A stretch of 17,394 nt of DNA, taken from the NCBI GenBank assembly GCA_900541315.1, contig UQJF01000060.1, positions 1-17,394 of the forward strand, written 5' to 3'. The translations under genes and the position numbers were made by a program. Each line of letters starts with the position of its first letter. The stretch's first letter is position 1. Under the pieces are notes generated by a model. The model was not told the DNA's origin. It saw nothing but the letters and a program-made list of their open reading frames with translations, and made no database searches. This stretch comes from an uncultured Clostridium sp. (GTDB lineage: Bacteria > Bacillota > Clostridia > Lachnospirales > Lachnospiraceae). Positions 1 through 6,498 of this stretch are shown here, in pieces.

Positions 1-49
1 ACGAGATGTAGCTCCGTCTCGTGGGCTCGGAGATGTGTATAAGAGACAG
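1..49 (+). other. Nextera i7 sequencing adapter (artefact)
   Basis: Positions 16-49 match the Illumina Nextera read-2 transposase adapter, ending in the 19-base Tn5 mosaic end at 31-49. Positions 8-15 (GTAGCTCC) occupy the i7 index slot and 1-7 match the end of the P7 primer side. This is library DNA, not genome. The same adapter occurs inverted at the other end of the window. Real sequence starts at 50. Confidence 0.97.
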
Positions 50-50
50 G

Positions 51-242
51 CTCCCATGTCCGTTCTTCCCGGTCAAAGCCGGTTTCCAGACTTTCAGAAC
101 GCATCCTCTCTTCTTCTGATACACTTAAAGACAGGTTTAAAAGGTTTTCCCTCTTCTGGTCTGTATTGGCTGTATTGGCTGCAATTGCCATATCTGTTAT
201 ATTTTCCTGCTTTCTTACGCCCTTTCCCAAATACTTATGCAT
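51..242 (-). CDS. Truncated 5' part of an unidentified gene, possibly S8 family peptidase
   Basis: On the minus strand an uninterrupted reading frame of 64 codons runs from an ATG at 242 to the adapter junction, so the gene is cut off at the contig end. It begins MHKYLGKG and includes LLNLSLSVSEEERMRSE followed by TGFDREERTWE. That acidic stretch resembles, from memory, the N-terminus of clostridial S8 (subtilisin-like) peptidases, where it precedes the protease domain. No catalytic residue lies in the fragment, so the family call is tentative. It follows sufB on the same strand after about 35 nt. No convincing ribosome binding site precedes the ATG, so the start is uncertain; the ATG 17 codons further in (MAIAANT) is an alternative. 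It could be read through from the sufCB transcript. Confidence 0.4.
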
Positions 243-277
243 CAAAACATAGCTAATATGACATTTTCGGATCTGTC

Positions 278-1198
278 TTACTTCAAAAATCCATTAATGA
301 TCTGATTCTCTGCTTCTTCCTCAGTCAGTCCTAATGTCATCAGTTTGATCAGCTGCTCACCGGCAATCTTTCCGATAGCTGCCTCATGGATCAAAGCTGC
401 ATCTACGTCATTTGCTTCCAGTCCCGGAACTGCCAGGATCTTTGCATCGTCCATGATAATGGCGTCACATTCTGTATGACCGCTGCACTTTGCATTTCCT
501 GCAATGCTGGCACGGAAGGTCTGTTTGGATGTTCCCTTAGCAACGGAACGGGATACTACATCGGCACTGGAGCCTTCACCATTTAACTCTACCTCATAGA
601 TACTTTCAGCTACCTGGGCCCCATGAGTGAGAAGACGCTCTCTTACTACCAGTCTGGCACCTGCTGCCAGTTTCGCTGTATTGGTCCGGATGGTAGAGTC
701 AACCCCCTTGATCTGGACCATCTCCATTTCCATCTGGCTGTTTTCTTCCATATATACTTCTGTTCCCGGATTCAGAACACGTTTTCCTGTACCGTCACCT
801 TCACCGTAATGCTTTTCTACGTATTTAACTTTCGCATTCTTTCCAATGAAAAATCTGTGGATGCCGTCATGCTCAGAGTCCTGATCGCCACAGTTGTGGA
901 TACCACAGCCTGCTACGATCACTACATCAGAGTCTTCGCCAATGTAGAAATCATTGTAAACCATTTCTTTTAATCCGCTGGCACTTACCACTACCGGAAT
1001 ATGGACACTTTCATGCTTTGTTCCCGGCTTGATCTTAATATCAATTCCCGGTTTATCTGTTTTAGTTGTAATATCAATGTTGGCTGTGGTACTTCTTCCA
1101 GCCATTTTCCCGTTAGCACGGATATTGTAAGCACCTTCCGGTACTCCGTGAAGGTCAGCTACTTCTGCAAGAAGTCTCTCCTGGATCTGATCCATCAT
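278..1198 (-). CDS. sufB: SufB/SufD-family Fe-S cluster assembly scaffold (SufB-like)
   Basis: A 306-residue SufB/SufD-family protein, the partner of the SufC ATPase in assembling iron-sulfur clusters in the cytoplasm. It is much shorter than E. coli SufB (about 495 residues) and consists mainly of the beta-helix core and the C-terminal helical part. The C-terminus follows the SufB pattern: a TECD segment, then AVPGLEAND, then IHEAAIGKIAGEQL, ending NGFLK. A distinctive Cys/His motif, GCGIHNCGD, lies at residues 97-105. By eye, the position equivalent to the catalytic Cys405 of E. coli SufB is alanine, as seen in compact SufB-like proteins of anaerobes. The ATG at 1198 has an AAGGAGG site 7 nt upstream, and it overlaps the sufC stop (TAATG), implying translational coupling. 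The SufC-SufB pair without SufS, SufU or SufD fits the minimal SUF-like arrangement described for anaerobes and archaea. Confidence 0.88.
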   Translation of the reverse strand: MMDQIQERLLAEVADLHGVPEGAYNIRANGKMAGRSTTANIDITTKTDKPGIDIKIKPGTKHESVHIPVVVSASGLKEMVYNDFYIGEDSDVVIVAGCGIHNCGDQDSEHDGIHRFFIGKNAKVKYVEKHYGEGDGTGKRVLNPGTEVYMEENSQMEMEMVQIKGVDSTIRTNTAKLAAGARLVVRERLLTHGAQVAESIYEVELNGEGSSADVVSRSVAKGTSKQTFRASIAGNAKCSGHTECDAIIMDDAKILAVPGLEANDVDAALIHEAAIGKIAGEQLIKLMTLGLTEEEAENQIINGFLK

Positions 1199-1947
1199 TA
1201 CCGATCCTCCTTTCCGTCATTTCCCGTAAAACCGGAACAAACGCCTACTGCTGCTGCGGTTCCCATAATTTCAGGCATGATCTCTTCTCTGGTTCCCTGT
1301 TTTACGATCTTGCCATCTGCGATCACAACGATCTCATCTGCAATATTTAAAATACGCTCCTGATGGGAAATAATGAGAATGGAGCCATTATTATTCTTTC
1401 TCATACGCTCAAATACCTGGATCAGGTTCTGGAAGCTCCAAAGATCGATCCCCGCTTCCGGTTCATCAAAAACAGAAAGCTTTGCATTTCTTGCAATAAC
1501 AGTAGCGATCTCAATTCTCTTTAATTCACCGCCTGAAAGACTTGCGTTGATCTCACGGTTGATATAATCTTTTGCGCAAAGTCCTACCTCAGACAAATAC
1601 TGGCATGCCTGCGCTGCTGATAGCTTCTTTCCTGATGCCAGACGCAGAAGGTCTAACACCTGAACACCTTTAAAACGGACTGGCTGCTGGAAGGCAAAAC
1701 TGATGCCCATTCTTGCTCTTTCCGTAATGTTCTTCTCTGTAATATCTTCTCCGTCAAAGAAAATCTGACCGCCGGTCGGACGTTCGATCCCCATGATCAG
1801 CTTTGCTGTGGTGGATTTTCCACCTCCATTTGGTCCTGTAATGACCACAAATTTGCCGTCATTCACCTTCAGGCTGATATCTTTGATGATTCCTTTTTCT
1901 CCCTTGTCATCATTTACTTCAAAGGAGAGATGTTTTAATTCCAGCAT
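1198..1947 (-). CDS. sufC: Fe-S cluster assembly ATPase SufC
   Basis: ABC-type ATPase of 249 residues that powers Fe-S cluster assembly on the adjacent SufB-like scaffold; a soluble cytoplasmic subunit, not a transporter. Visible motifs: Walker A GPNGGGKST (38-46), Q-loop FQQP (87-90), signature LSGGELKR (137-144), Walker B LSVFDEPEAG (157-166) and the H-loop histidine in ISHQE (195). The DEPEAGID variant and the overall length fit SufC. I chose the ATG at 1947 (MLELKHLSF) because a GTG 15 nt upstream overlaps the AGGTGGGG stretch that would serve as its ribosome binding site. It is followed without a gap by sufB (TAATG overlap). A candidate promoter (TTGGAG-N16-TATTAT) lies upstream, beyond the terminator of the tRNA operon. 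Confidence 0.92.
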   Translation of the reverse strand: MLELKHLSFEVNDDKGEKGIIKDISLKVNDGKFVVITGPNGGGKSTTAKLIMGIERPTGGQIFFDGEDITEKNITERARMGISFAFQQPVRFKGVQVLDLLRLASGKKLSAAQACQYLSEVGLCAKDYINREINASLSGGELKRIEIATVIARNAKLSVFDEPEAGIDLWSFQNLIQVFERMRKNNNGSILIISHQERILNIADEIVVIADGKIVKQGTREEIMPEIMGTAAAVGVCSGFTGNDGKEDR

Positions 1948-1980
1948 CTGCTGTACCCCCACCTTTCTTTATTATTCCAA

Positions 1981-2008
1981 ATAATAGCTTTCCACTTATC
2001 TTCTCCAA
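1981..2008 (-). promoter_or_regulatory. Candidate sufCB promoter
   Basis: On the minus strand, TTGGAG (2003-2008) and TATTAT (1981-1986) are separated by 16 nt and lie 34 nt before the sufC ATG, downstream of the tRNA terminator. The match to the sigma-A consensus is moderate. No IscR-like site is recognised. Confidence 0.45.
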
Positions 2009-2022
2009 AATATCCGGAAAGC

Positions 2023-2045
2023 AAAAACAGGAAGCCAGTTTCCTG
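2023..2045 (-). terminator. Rho-independent terminator of the tRNA-Leu operon
   Basis: Read on the minus strand: CAGGAA, a 6-nt loop, TTCCTG, then TTTTTGC. The hairpin starts 17 nt after the 3' end of tRNA-Leu(CAG) and precedes the candidate sufC promoter, so it separates the two transcription units. Confidence 0.7.
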
Positions 2046-2062
2046 ACCTCCTGCTCATCTCC

Positions 2063-2146
2063 TGCAGAAGAAGGGAGTCGAACCCTCAAGGTATTACTAC
2101 CACACGGACCTGAACCGTGCGCGTCTGCCAATTCCGCCACTTCTGC
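2063..2146 (-). tRNA. tRNA-Leu (anticodon CAG)
   Basis: An 84-nt class II tRNA with a long variable arm. Acceptor stem GCAGAAG pairs with CTTCTGC, with discriminator A; the anticodon arm is CACGG-TTCAGGT-CCGTG, giving anticodon CAG (reads CUG); the T arm contains GGTTCGACTCC. The 3' CCA is not encoded. It sits 40 nt downstream of a second tRNA-Leu gene, presumably on the same transcript. Confidence 0.96.
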
Positions 2147-2186
2147 ATTTGCTTATTTAATTAAGCACGGCACTTTTAAGTACCAG

Positions 2187-2270
2187 TGCGGGAGATGGGA
2201 CTTGAACCCACACGATCATGCAACCACAAGATCCTTAGTCTTGCCTGTCTGCCAATTCCAGCACTCCCGC
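2187..2270 (-). tRNA. tRNA-Leu (anticodon AAG)
   Basis: An 84-nt class II tRNA. Acceptor stem GCGGGAG pairs with CTCCCGC; the anticodon arm is CAAGA-CTAAGGA-TCTTG, giving anticodon AAG; the T arm contains GGTTCAAGTCC. CCA is not encoded. The unmodified A34 would normally be converted to inosine by TadA, allowing CUU/CUC/CUA reading. It is the first gene of a two-tRNA operon and has a good promoter 13 nt upstream. Confidence 0.95.
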
Positions 2271-2282
2271 AGCACGTGTTAT

Positions 2283-2311
2283 AATATAGCACAGTTTTTT
2301 CAGTTTTGCAA
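2283..2311 (-). promoter_or_regulatory. Promoter of the tRNA-Leu operon
   Basis: Minus strand: TTGCAA (2306-2311), a 17-nt spacer, TATATT (2283-2288), placing the transcription start just before tRNA-Leu(AAG). The surroundings are A/T-rich (upstream A-tracts), as is common for stable-RNA promoters. Confidence 0.7.
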
Positions 2312-2345
2312 TACCTTTTTTGAATTTTTTTTATTTTTCCATCTC

Positions 2346-2374
2346 TTGTACACAATATCCCTATATGCTATACT
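2346..2374 (+). promoter_or_regulatory. Promoter of the MATE efflux gene (extended -10)
   Basis: Plus strand: TTGTAC (2346-2351), a 17-nt spacer, TATACT (2369-2374), with an extended -10 TGC directly before it. The predicted start near 2381 gives a leader of about 175 nt before the MATE ATG. The region from here to 2555 contains no gene, only the hairpins listed separately. Confidence 0.7.
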
Positions 2375-2387
2375 GGGGTTAGTGCTG

Positions 2388-2424
2388 ATAACACAGGTAT
2401 AGCCTATGTTATGGGTCTTTTTTT
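2388..2424 (+). promoter_or_regulatory. Palindrome with T-tract in the MATE leader: attenuator or operator
   Basis: ATAACACAGG and CCTATGTTAT pair at 9 of 10 positions around a 5-nt loop (TATAG), followed by GGGTC and seven T (2418-2424). It begins about 7 nt after the predicted transcription start. As RNA it would be an intrinsic terminator releasing a transcript of roughly 45 nt. As DNA it is a 25-bp dyad placed where a TetR- or MarR-type repressor could bind. Which of these operates cannot be decided from sequence. Confidence 0.55.
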
Positions 2425-2441
2425 ATCTTTGCAAAATTTTA

Positions 2442-2486
2442 TGATGTTAGGGTCAAAAGATTTTTTGACCCCTCTGATACCGAATT
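2442..2486 (+). repeat. Hairpin repeat element, copy 1 (upstream of the MATE gene)
   Basis: Begins TGATGTTAGGGTCAAAA (2442-2458). GGGTCAAAA (2450-2458) pairs perfectly with TTTTGACCC (2463-2471) around a 4-nt loop. The sequence then continues CCTCTGATACC. The same first 17 bases (one mismatch) and a similar tail occur at 3987-4056 on the other side of the MATE gene, so this looks like a small dispersed repeat. It lies in the MATE leader and could affect mRNA folding. Confidence 0.55.
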
Positions 2487-2513
2487 GCTACGTGCTTTGC
2501 ACTCCCGTAATTC
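2482..2513 (+). repeat. Imperfect inverted repeat next to repeat copy 1
   Basis: GAATT (2482-2486) and AATTC (2509-2513) enclose an inner hairpin GTGC-TTT-GCAC (2492-2502). No T-tract follows, so a terminator role is unlikely. It may be part of the same repeat unit or a separate repeat. The MATE ribosome binding site begins 29 nt later. Confidence 0.4.
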
Positions 2514-2554
2514 TTTTATTTAAAAATTAAATTTTACGAATGGAGAATTTTCTT

Positions 2555-3910
2555 ATGAAAAAGCCATCTGGAGACCTGACTCAGGGATCACTTTGGAAAA
2601 ATATTTTTATCTTCAGCATCCCTTTGATACTTTCCAATATCCTTCAGGTTCTTTTTAATATGTCGGATATTGCTGTAGTAGGACGTTTTGCCGGTCCATT
2701 GGCCCTTGGCTCTGTAGGATCTACTACCATTCTGGTAACTATGTTTACCGGCTTCCTCATTGGTCTTTCCGGTGGTATCAATGTACTTACGGCCCTGTAT
2801 CTGGGTGCTGGAAAGAAACAGGCACTTTCCCATACAGTGCACTCTTCACTGATCGTCAGCATTGCAAGCGGTCTGCTCCTTCTGTTATTTGGAGTGTGCT
2901 TTGCCCATCCGGTATTAGAGCTTTTAAAAACAAAGGAAGAACTGATTGATGGCTCTGTACTGTATCTTAGGATCTACTTCCTCGGAATGCCTGCTCTGGC
3001 CATTTACAACTGCGGTAATGCCATTTTCAGTGCTGCCGGTGATACTGCACGGCCTCTGCGTTATCTGCTGATCGCAGGTATTTTAAATGTGATCATGAAC
3101 CTGTTTTTCGTTATCATCTGCCACATGGATGTAGCCGGTGTAGGAGCAGCCAGCGCCTTGTCCCAGTATGTTTCTGCAGGACTGATCCTGCGTGACCTGT
3201 TCCGTATCAATACAGACTACAAACTGCATTTATCCAGGCTGCGCCTTGACCCGTCAAAGACTGTGGATATTTTAAAGATCGGTATCCCATCCGGCTTTCA
3301 GAACGCTATTTTTGCCCTTGCAAACCTGTTCGTCCAGGTAGGTGTCAACTCCTTCAGTGCTACTATGGTTGCAGGAAATTCTGCTGCTACTAATGCAGAT
3401 TCCCTGATCTATGATGTAATGGCAGCCATTTACACAGCCTGCGCAAGCTTTATGAGCCAGAACTTAGGCGCAGGAAAACGCGACCGGGTGCTGAAAAGTT
3501 ACCTCATCAGCCTTGCCTATTCCTTTGGGATCGGAATGGCTATGGGACTTGCCTTAGTTGCCTTTGGCACCCAGTTTTTATCCCTGTTTACAGCAGATCC
3601 TGATGTTATTGCAGCCGGTCTTAAACGCCTTACCATCATGGGCTTTTCCTATGGTGTATCTGCTTTTATGGACTGCACTATCGCAGCTTCCAGAGCTTTA
3701 GGCAAAAGCTTTGCCCCCATGCTCATCGTTATCATGGGATCCTGCGTATTCCGTGTTATCTGGGTCTACACTGTATTTGCCTACTTTAAAACTATTCCTT
3801 CCCTGTATCTGCTTTATGTCTTCTCCTGGATTATTACAGCAGTGGCAGAGATCATTTATTTCCTTCATATTTACAAAAATACGTTTTCCCAAAAAACAGC
3901 CGTGGCATAG
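2555..3910 (+). CDS. MATE family efflux transporter
   Basis: A 451-residue integral membrane protein of the multidrug and toxic compound extrusion family, which exports cationic drugs or metabolites using a Na+ or H+ gradient. The hydrophobicity pattern fits twelve membrane helices in two six-helix halves. Family signatures include the N-terminal PLILSNILQVLFNMSDIAVVGRF segment (shown here in part as FNMSDIAVVGRF), ALGSVGSTT, and AGDTARPL in the middle. I chose the ATG at 2555 (MKKPSGDL) because GGAG lies 9 nt upstream of it; an in-frame ATG at 2540 overlaps that site and lacks one. It is the only plus-strand gene and is transcribed away from the tRNA-Leu operon and towards the sugar locus. 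The substrate is unknown. Expression may be controlled by the dyad/terminator-like hairpin in the leader. Its stop codon lies in the loop of a terminator hairpin. Confidence 0.93.
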   Translation: MKKPSGDLTQGSLWKNIFIFSIPLILSNILQVLFNMSDIAVVGRFAGPLALGSVGSTTILVTMFTGFLIGLSGGINVLTALYLGAGKKQALSHTVHSSLIVSIASGLLLLLFGVCFAHPVLELLKTKEELIDGSVLYLRIYFLGMPALAIYNCGNAIFSAAGDTARPLRYLLIAGILNVIMNLFFVIICHMDVAGVGAASALSQYVSAGLILRDLFRINTDYKLHLSRLRLDPSKTVDILKIGIPSGFQNAIFALANLFVQVGVNSFSATMVAGNSAATNADSLIYDVMAAIYTACASFMSQNLGAGKRDRVLKSYLISLAYSFGIGMAMGLALVAFGTQFLSLFTADPDVIAAGLKRLTIMGFSYGVSAFMDCTIAASRALGKSFAPMLIVIMGSCVFRVIWVYTVFAYFKTIPSLYLLYVFSWIITAVAEIIYFLHIYKNTFSQKTAVA

Positions 3911-3926
3911 TGCCCGGCTGTTTTTT
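3891..3926 (+). terminator. Bidirectional terminator between convergent MATE and kinase-dehydrogenase genes
   Basis: AACAGCC...GGCA, loop TAG, TGCC...GGCTGTT, flanked by A6 on the left (3891-3896) and T6 on the right (3921-3926). The three-base loop is exactly the MATE stop codon (3908-3910). Tracts on both sides let it serve both the plus-strand MATE transcript and the minus-strand transcript ending at 4057. Confidence 0.85.
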
Positions 3927-3986
3927 CTATTATCCAATATACCGATCCCTCTAACACGCTATCAGTGCGTTTTTTACTTTTATCCC

Positions 3987-4056
3987 TGATGTTGGGGTCA
4001 AAAATCCTCCTGCAAGCAAGCTTTCGTCAGATTTTTGAGCTTTTTCCTCTGGTATC
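3987..4056 (+). repeat. Hairpin repeat element, copy 2 (downstream of the MATE gene)
   Basis: Begins TGATGTTGGGGTCAAAA, 16 of 17 bases identical to 2442-2458. GGTCAAAAATC (3996-4006) pairs with GATTTTTGAGC (4030-4040) at 10 of 11 positions around a 23-nt loop containing AAGCTT. It ends CCTCTGGTATC, resembling the tail of copy 1. It fills the gap between the MATE terminator and the stop of the 4057 gene. Confidence 0.55.
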
Positions 4057-6465
4057 TTACACATTCTCTGCCATCCTGCACACCATGCGGTAAGCATTCT
4101 CTAAAGACTGCGTAGAAGCAATTCCCTTCCATGCAATATCATGTGCTGTGCCATGAGCACAAGTCGTTGCCGGAAGTCTTAATCCGCCTCCAATGGTGAT
4201 CCCCCGCTCAAATCCTTTTAATTTAAGAGCAATCTGTCCCTGATCATGGTACATAGTAACTACAGCATTGAATCTGCCGTCAAAAGCCTGTTTAAACAGA
4301 GTATCTGCAGGGAATGGCCCTTTGGCATGGATTCCCATCTTTTCAGCCGCTTTTACTGCCGGTCCGATCACTGTGATCTCTTCTTTTCCGCAAAGTCCTC
4401 CTTCTCCTCCATGTGGATTTAAAGCTGCCACACCAATCTCAGGTGTCTCATAACCGGCCTGTTTTAAGGTACGGTATGCCAGTTCAATAGATTCTAAGAT
4501 TCCTTCTTCTGTAAGATTGTTACTGATCTCCGATACCGGGATATGACTGGTCACACGAGTGGTCCATACATTATCTAACATATTGATCTCACCGTATCCC
4601 TTTTTCTGCCCCAAAAGAAACGCAAACAGTTCTGTTTCACTTGCAACCGGATTGTGGGCCAGTTTCATGGCGCCTTTATTTAAAGGAGCATAACATACGC
4701 CTTTTACCAGGCCTTTTTTATAAAGCTCTACCGCACATTGGATCATTTCAATGCAGGACTTACCGCATATTTCATTTACCTGCCCTATGGTAAAGCAATC
4801 CGGCTCCTGCTCTCCTACAGAAAGCACTGGGATTCCCTTGAACCAATCTGCTTCTTCTGCTTTTTCCACTTGCTGCCATTTCAGCCCCGGAGCAAACTCC
4901 GCTACTGCTTTTTTCCATAATTTTACATTTCCAAGGATCAATGGCTTTCCACAACTAGCCAAAACTCCTTTATCTGCCAGTTTTACCACTAACTCCGGTC
5001 CAACTCCGCTTCCATCTCCTAAAAGCACTGCCACTATCGGCTTTTTCTTCGCTTCCATGATCTCTGCCACCTTTTTCAGATCTTCTTCACTTCCTACATT
5101 TCCAGGGAATACTACATAGGGAATACCCGGGAAACGGCTGTTTTCATCTGCCTCCCATACAGGAATACCCGGACGGATCTGTCCTAAGACCCAACCTCTG
5201 CTGATTTTAAGACCTTTTACGCCAATATCACTGGATGTAATACCACCCTTTGCAACAATAAAGGCCGGTTTTACCTTTAATTCCTCCACGATTCTTGTAA
5301 GATACCTGGAAATATCTGCTGCGACTTTTAATTCGTCCTCTGCATTTCCTGTATTTAAGTCCAGACGCTCTCTTCTGGTATAGACCACCGTTGTCCGTCC
5401 TTCCTTAATGGACTGGTTTACAAGTCCCATGACACGAGAAAACTCATTTTCCATCTTCTCATGATCCAGGATCAGATGCTGGTTAAACTCCACTGCCACT
5501 CTGTTTTTATCTTCTAACAAACATTTTAACTGGTCTGTGGTCTTCTTTACATGAGAACCGGCGACAATAAGTCCCCCTGCCTTTGTTTTTTCACGGATCA
5601 TATCCCTTCTTGTAAGTAGGGGCTGGTCTGTGATCCGCCCAAGTACCTTTGGTACAGCTGCCGCACTGCGGAAAATAAAGCGTTTTCCTCTCTCTAAAGC
5701 CAGCTCATAACCACGTGCAAAAGCAATCATGTCCTCATAGCAGACTGCATTTACGATTACCTTTCCAAAATCACATACATCTTCCAGGCGGTCTGCGATC
5801 TTTTCCGGTGTACCATTCCGCAGATCTTCCAAAGAAAAGGAAAGCACATCTTCTTCCTTTACCTTTCCTGCGGTCTTCTCTTCGATCCACTTTTTCAGAT
5901 CCGAAGCATGATATGAAAAAGTCTTATCTTTCGCAAACTCTGTCTCGCCAGCCGGAACCATTTCCCCGTCCTTTTGCACTACATAGTGAATATCTCCTGC
6001 TGTGATCCGTCCCCCTTCTAAAAAGAAAGGCGCAATGATCTCCCCGTCTATCTTTTCCCCACTGATTTCTTCCATCGCCTGTTTTAAGCACTGTGTTTCC
6101 AGTGGATAATGACCCCTTAAGGTAGAATCTCCCCGGCTGATCACAGTACAGGTCTTACCGCTCTCTTTTGCAGCCTGTGCAATATCTCTTCCCAACTGCA
6201 GATGCAGTTTTTCTGTCTCTTTCTGCTTTAAACTTCTGGAATTAGTCAGCACATAAAACAAAGGAGTTTCTTCCTTAAAGCCTTTTCTTATATGCTCCAG
6301 GTCATAAGCTGTATACACAGGAACATCATGAACAGTCTGTGTTCCCGTAGGATCATCATCAATGACTACGATCTTATGATCCTTTTTCACCTGTGTTTTA
6401 TACCATTCTTCACAAAACTCTTTAGCACGTTCTTCCTGCCACACAGACACATCTCTTTGTTTCAT
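4057..6465 (-). CDS. Fusion of four-carbon acid sugar kinase (DUF1537) and PdxA-family 4-phospho-tetronate dehydrogenase
   Basis: An 802-residue two-domain protein. Residues 1 to about 470 form the DUF1537 kinase, which phosphorylates D-erythronate or threonate-type acids at O4: N-terminal IDDDPTGTQT (35-44), RGDSTLRGHYPLE (111-123), KGGITSSDIG and FPGNVG near its end. Residues from about 472 are PdxA-like, NAD-dependent oxidation of the 4-phosphate: GDGSGVGPE, metal-ligand histidines H641 (TSHIPV), H685 (NPHGGEGG) and H740 (MYHDQGQ), then CAHGTAHD. The two domains would carry out consecutive steps, leading after decarboxylation to dihydroxyacetone phosphate. By eye, the substrate-pocket GHTE of PdxA reads SETE here. 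The start at 6465 (MKQRDVSV) is preceded by AAGGAG at a 9-nt spacing; upstream ATGs lack one. It is separated from melA by a terminator-like hairpin. The usual case is two separate proteins. The exact tetronate is unknown. Confidence 0.88.
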   Translation of the reverse strand: MKQRDVSVWQEERAKEFCEEWYKTQVKKDHKIVVIDDDPTGTQTVHDVPVYTAYDLEHIRKGFKEETPLFYVLTNSRSLKQKETEKLHLQLGRDIAQAAKESGKTCTVISRGDSTLRGHYPLETQCLKQAMEEISGEKIDGEIIAPFFLEGGRITAGDIHYVVQKDGEMVPAGETEFAKDKTFSYHASDLKKWIEEKTAGKVKEEDVLSFSLEDLRNGTPEKIADRLEDVCDFGKVIVNAVCYEDMIAFARGYELALERGKRFIFRSAAAVPKVLGRITDQPLLTRRDMIREKTKAGGLIVAGSHVKKTTDQLKCLLEDKNRVAVEFNQHLILDHEKMENEFSRVMGLVNQSIKEGRTTVVYTRRERLDLNTGNAEDELKVAADISRYLTRIVEELKVKPAFIVAKGGITSSDIGVKGLKISRGWVLGQIRPGIPVWEADENSRFPGIPYVVFPGNVGSEEDLKKVAEIMEAKKKPIVAVLLGDGSGVGPELVVKLADKGVLASCGKPLILGNVKLWKKAVAEFAPGLKWQQVEKAEEADWFKGIPVLSVGEQEPDCFTIGQVNEICGKSCIEMIQCAVELYKKGLVKGVCYAPLNKGAMKLAHNPVASETELFAFLLGQKKGYGEINMLDNVWTTRVTSHIPVSEISNNLTEEGILESIELAYRTLKQAGYETPEIGVAALNPHGGEGGLCGKEEITVIGPAVKAAEKMGIHAKGPFPADTLFKQAFDGRFNAVVTMYHDQGQIALKLKGFERGITIGGGLRLPATTCAHGTAHDIAWKGIASTQSLENAYRMVCRMAENV

Positions 6466-6498
6466 CGCTCTCATCTCCTTCTTGCAGACATCTGATCC

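Noticed and set aside
35..256. 73-codon plus-strand open frame at the left end
   Set aside because: It begins inside the adapter and has no ribosome binding site; the minus-strand frame at 51-242 has a more plausible protein composition.
2381..2554. Riboswitch controlling the MATE gene
   Set aside because: I recognise no aptamer core in the leader, and the terminator-like hairpin starts almost at the transcription start, leaving no room for an aptamer before it.
3950..3976. Second terminator hairpin (ACGC...GCGTTTTTT) after the MATE gene
   Set aside because: Only three or four consecutive pairs form before a mismatch, and a much better terminator lies just upstream at 3891-3926.
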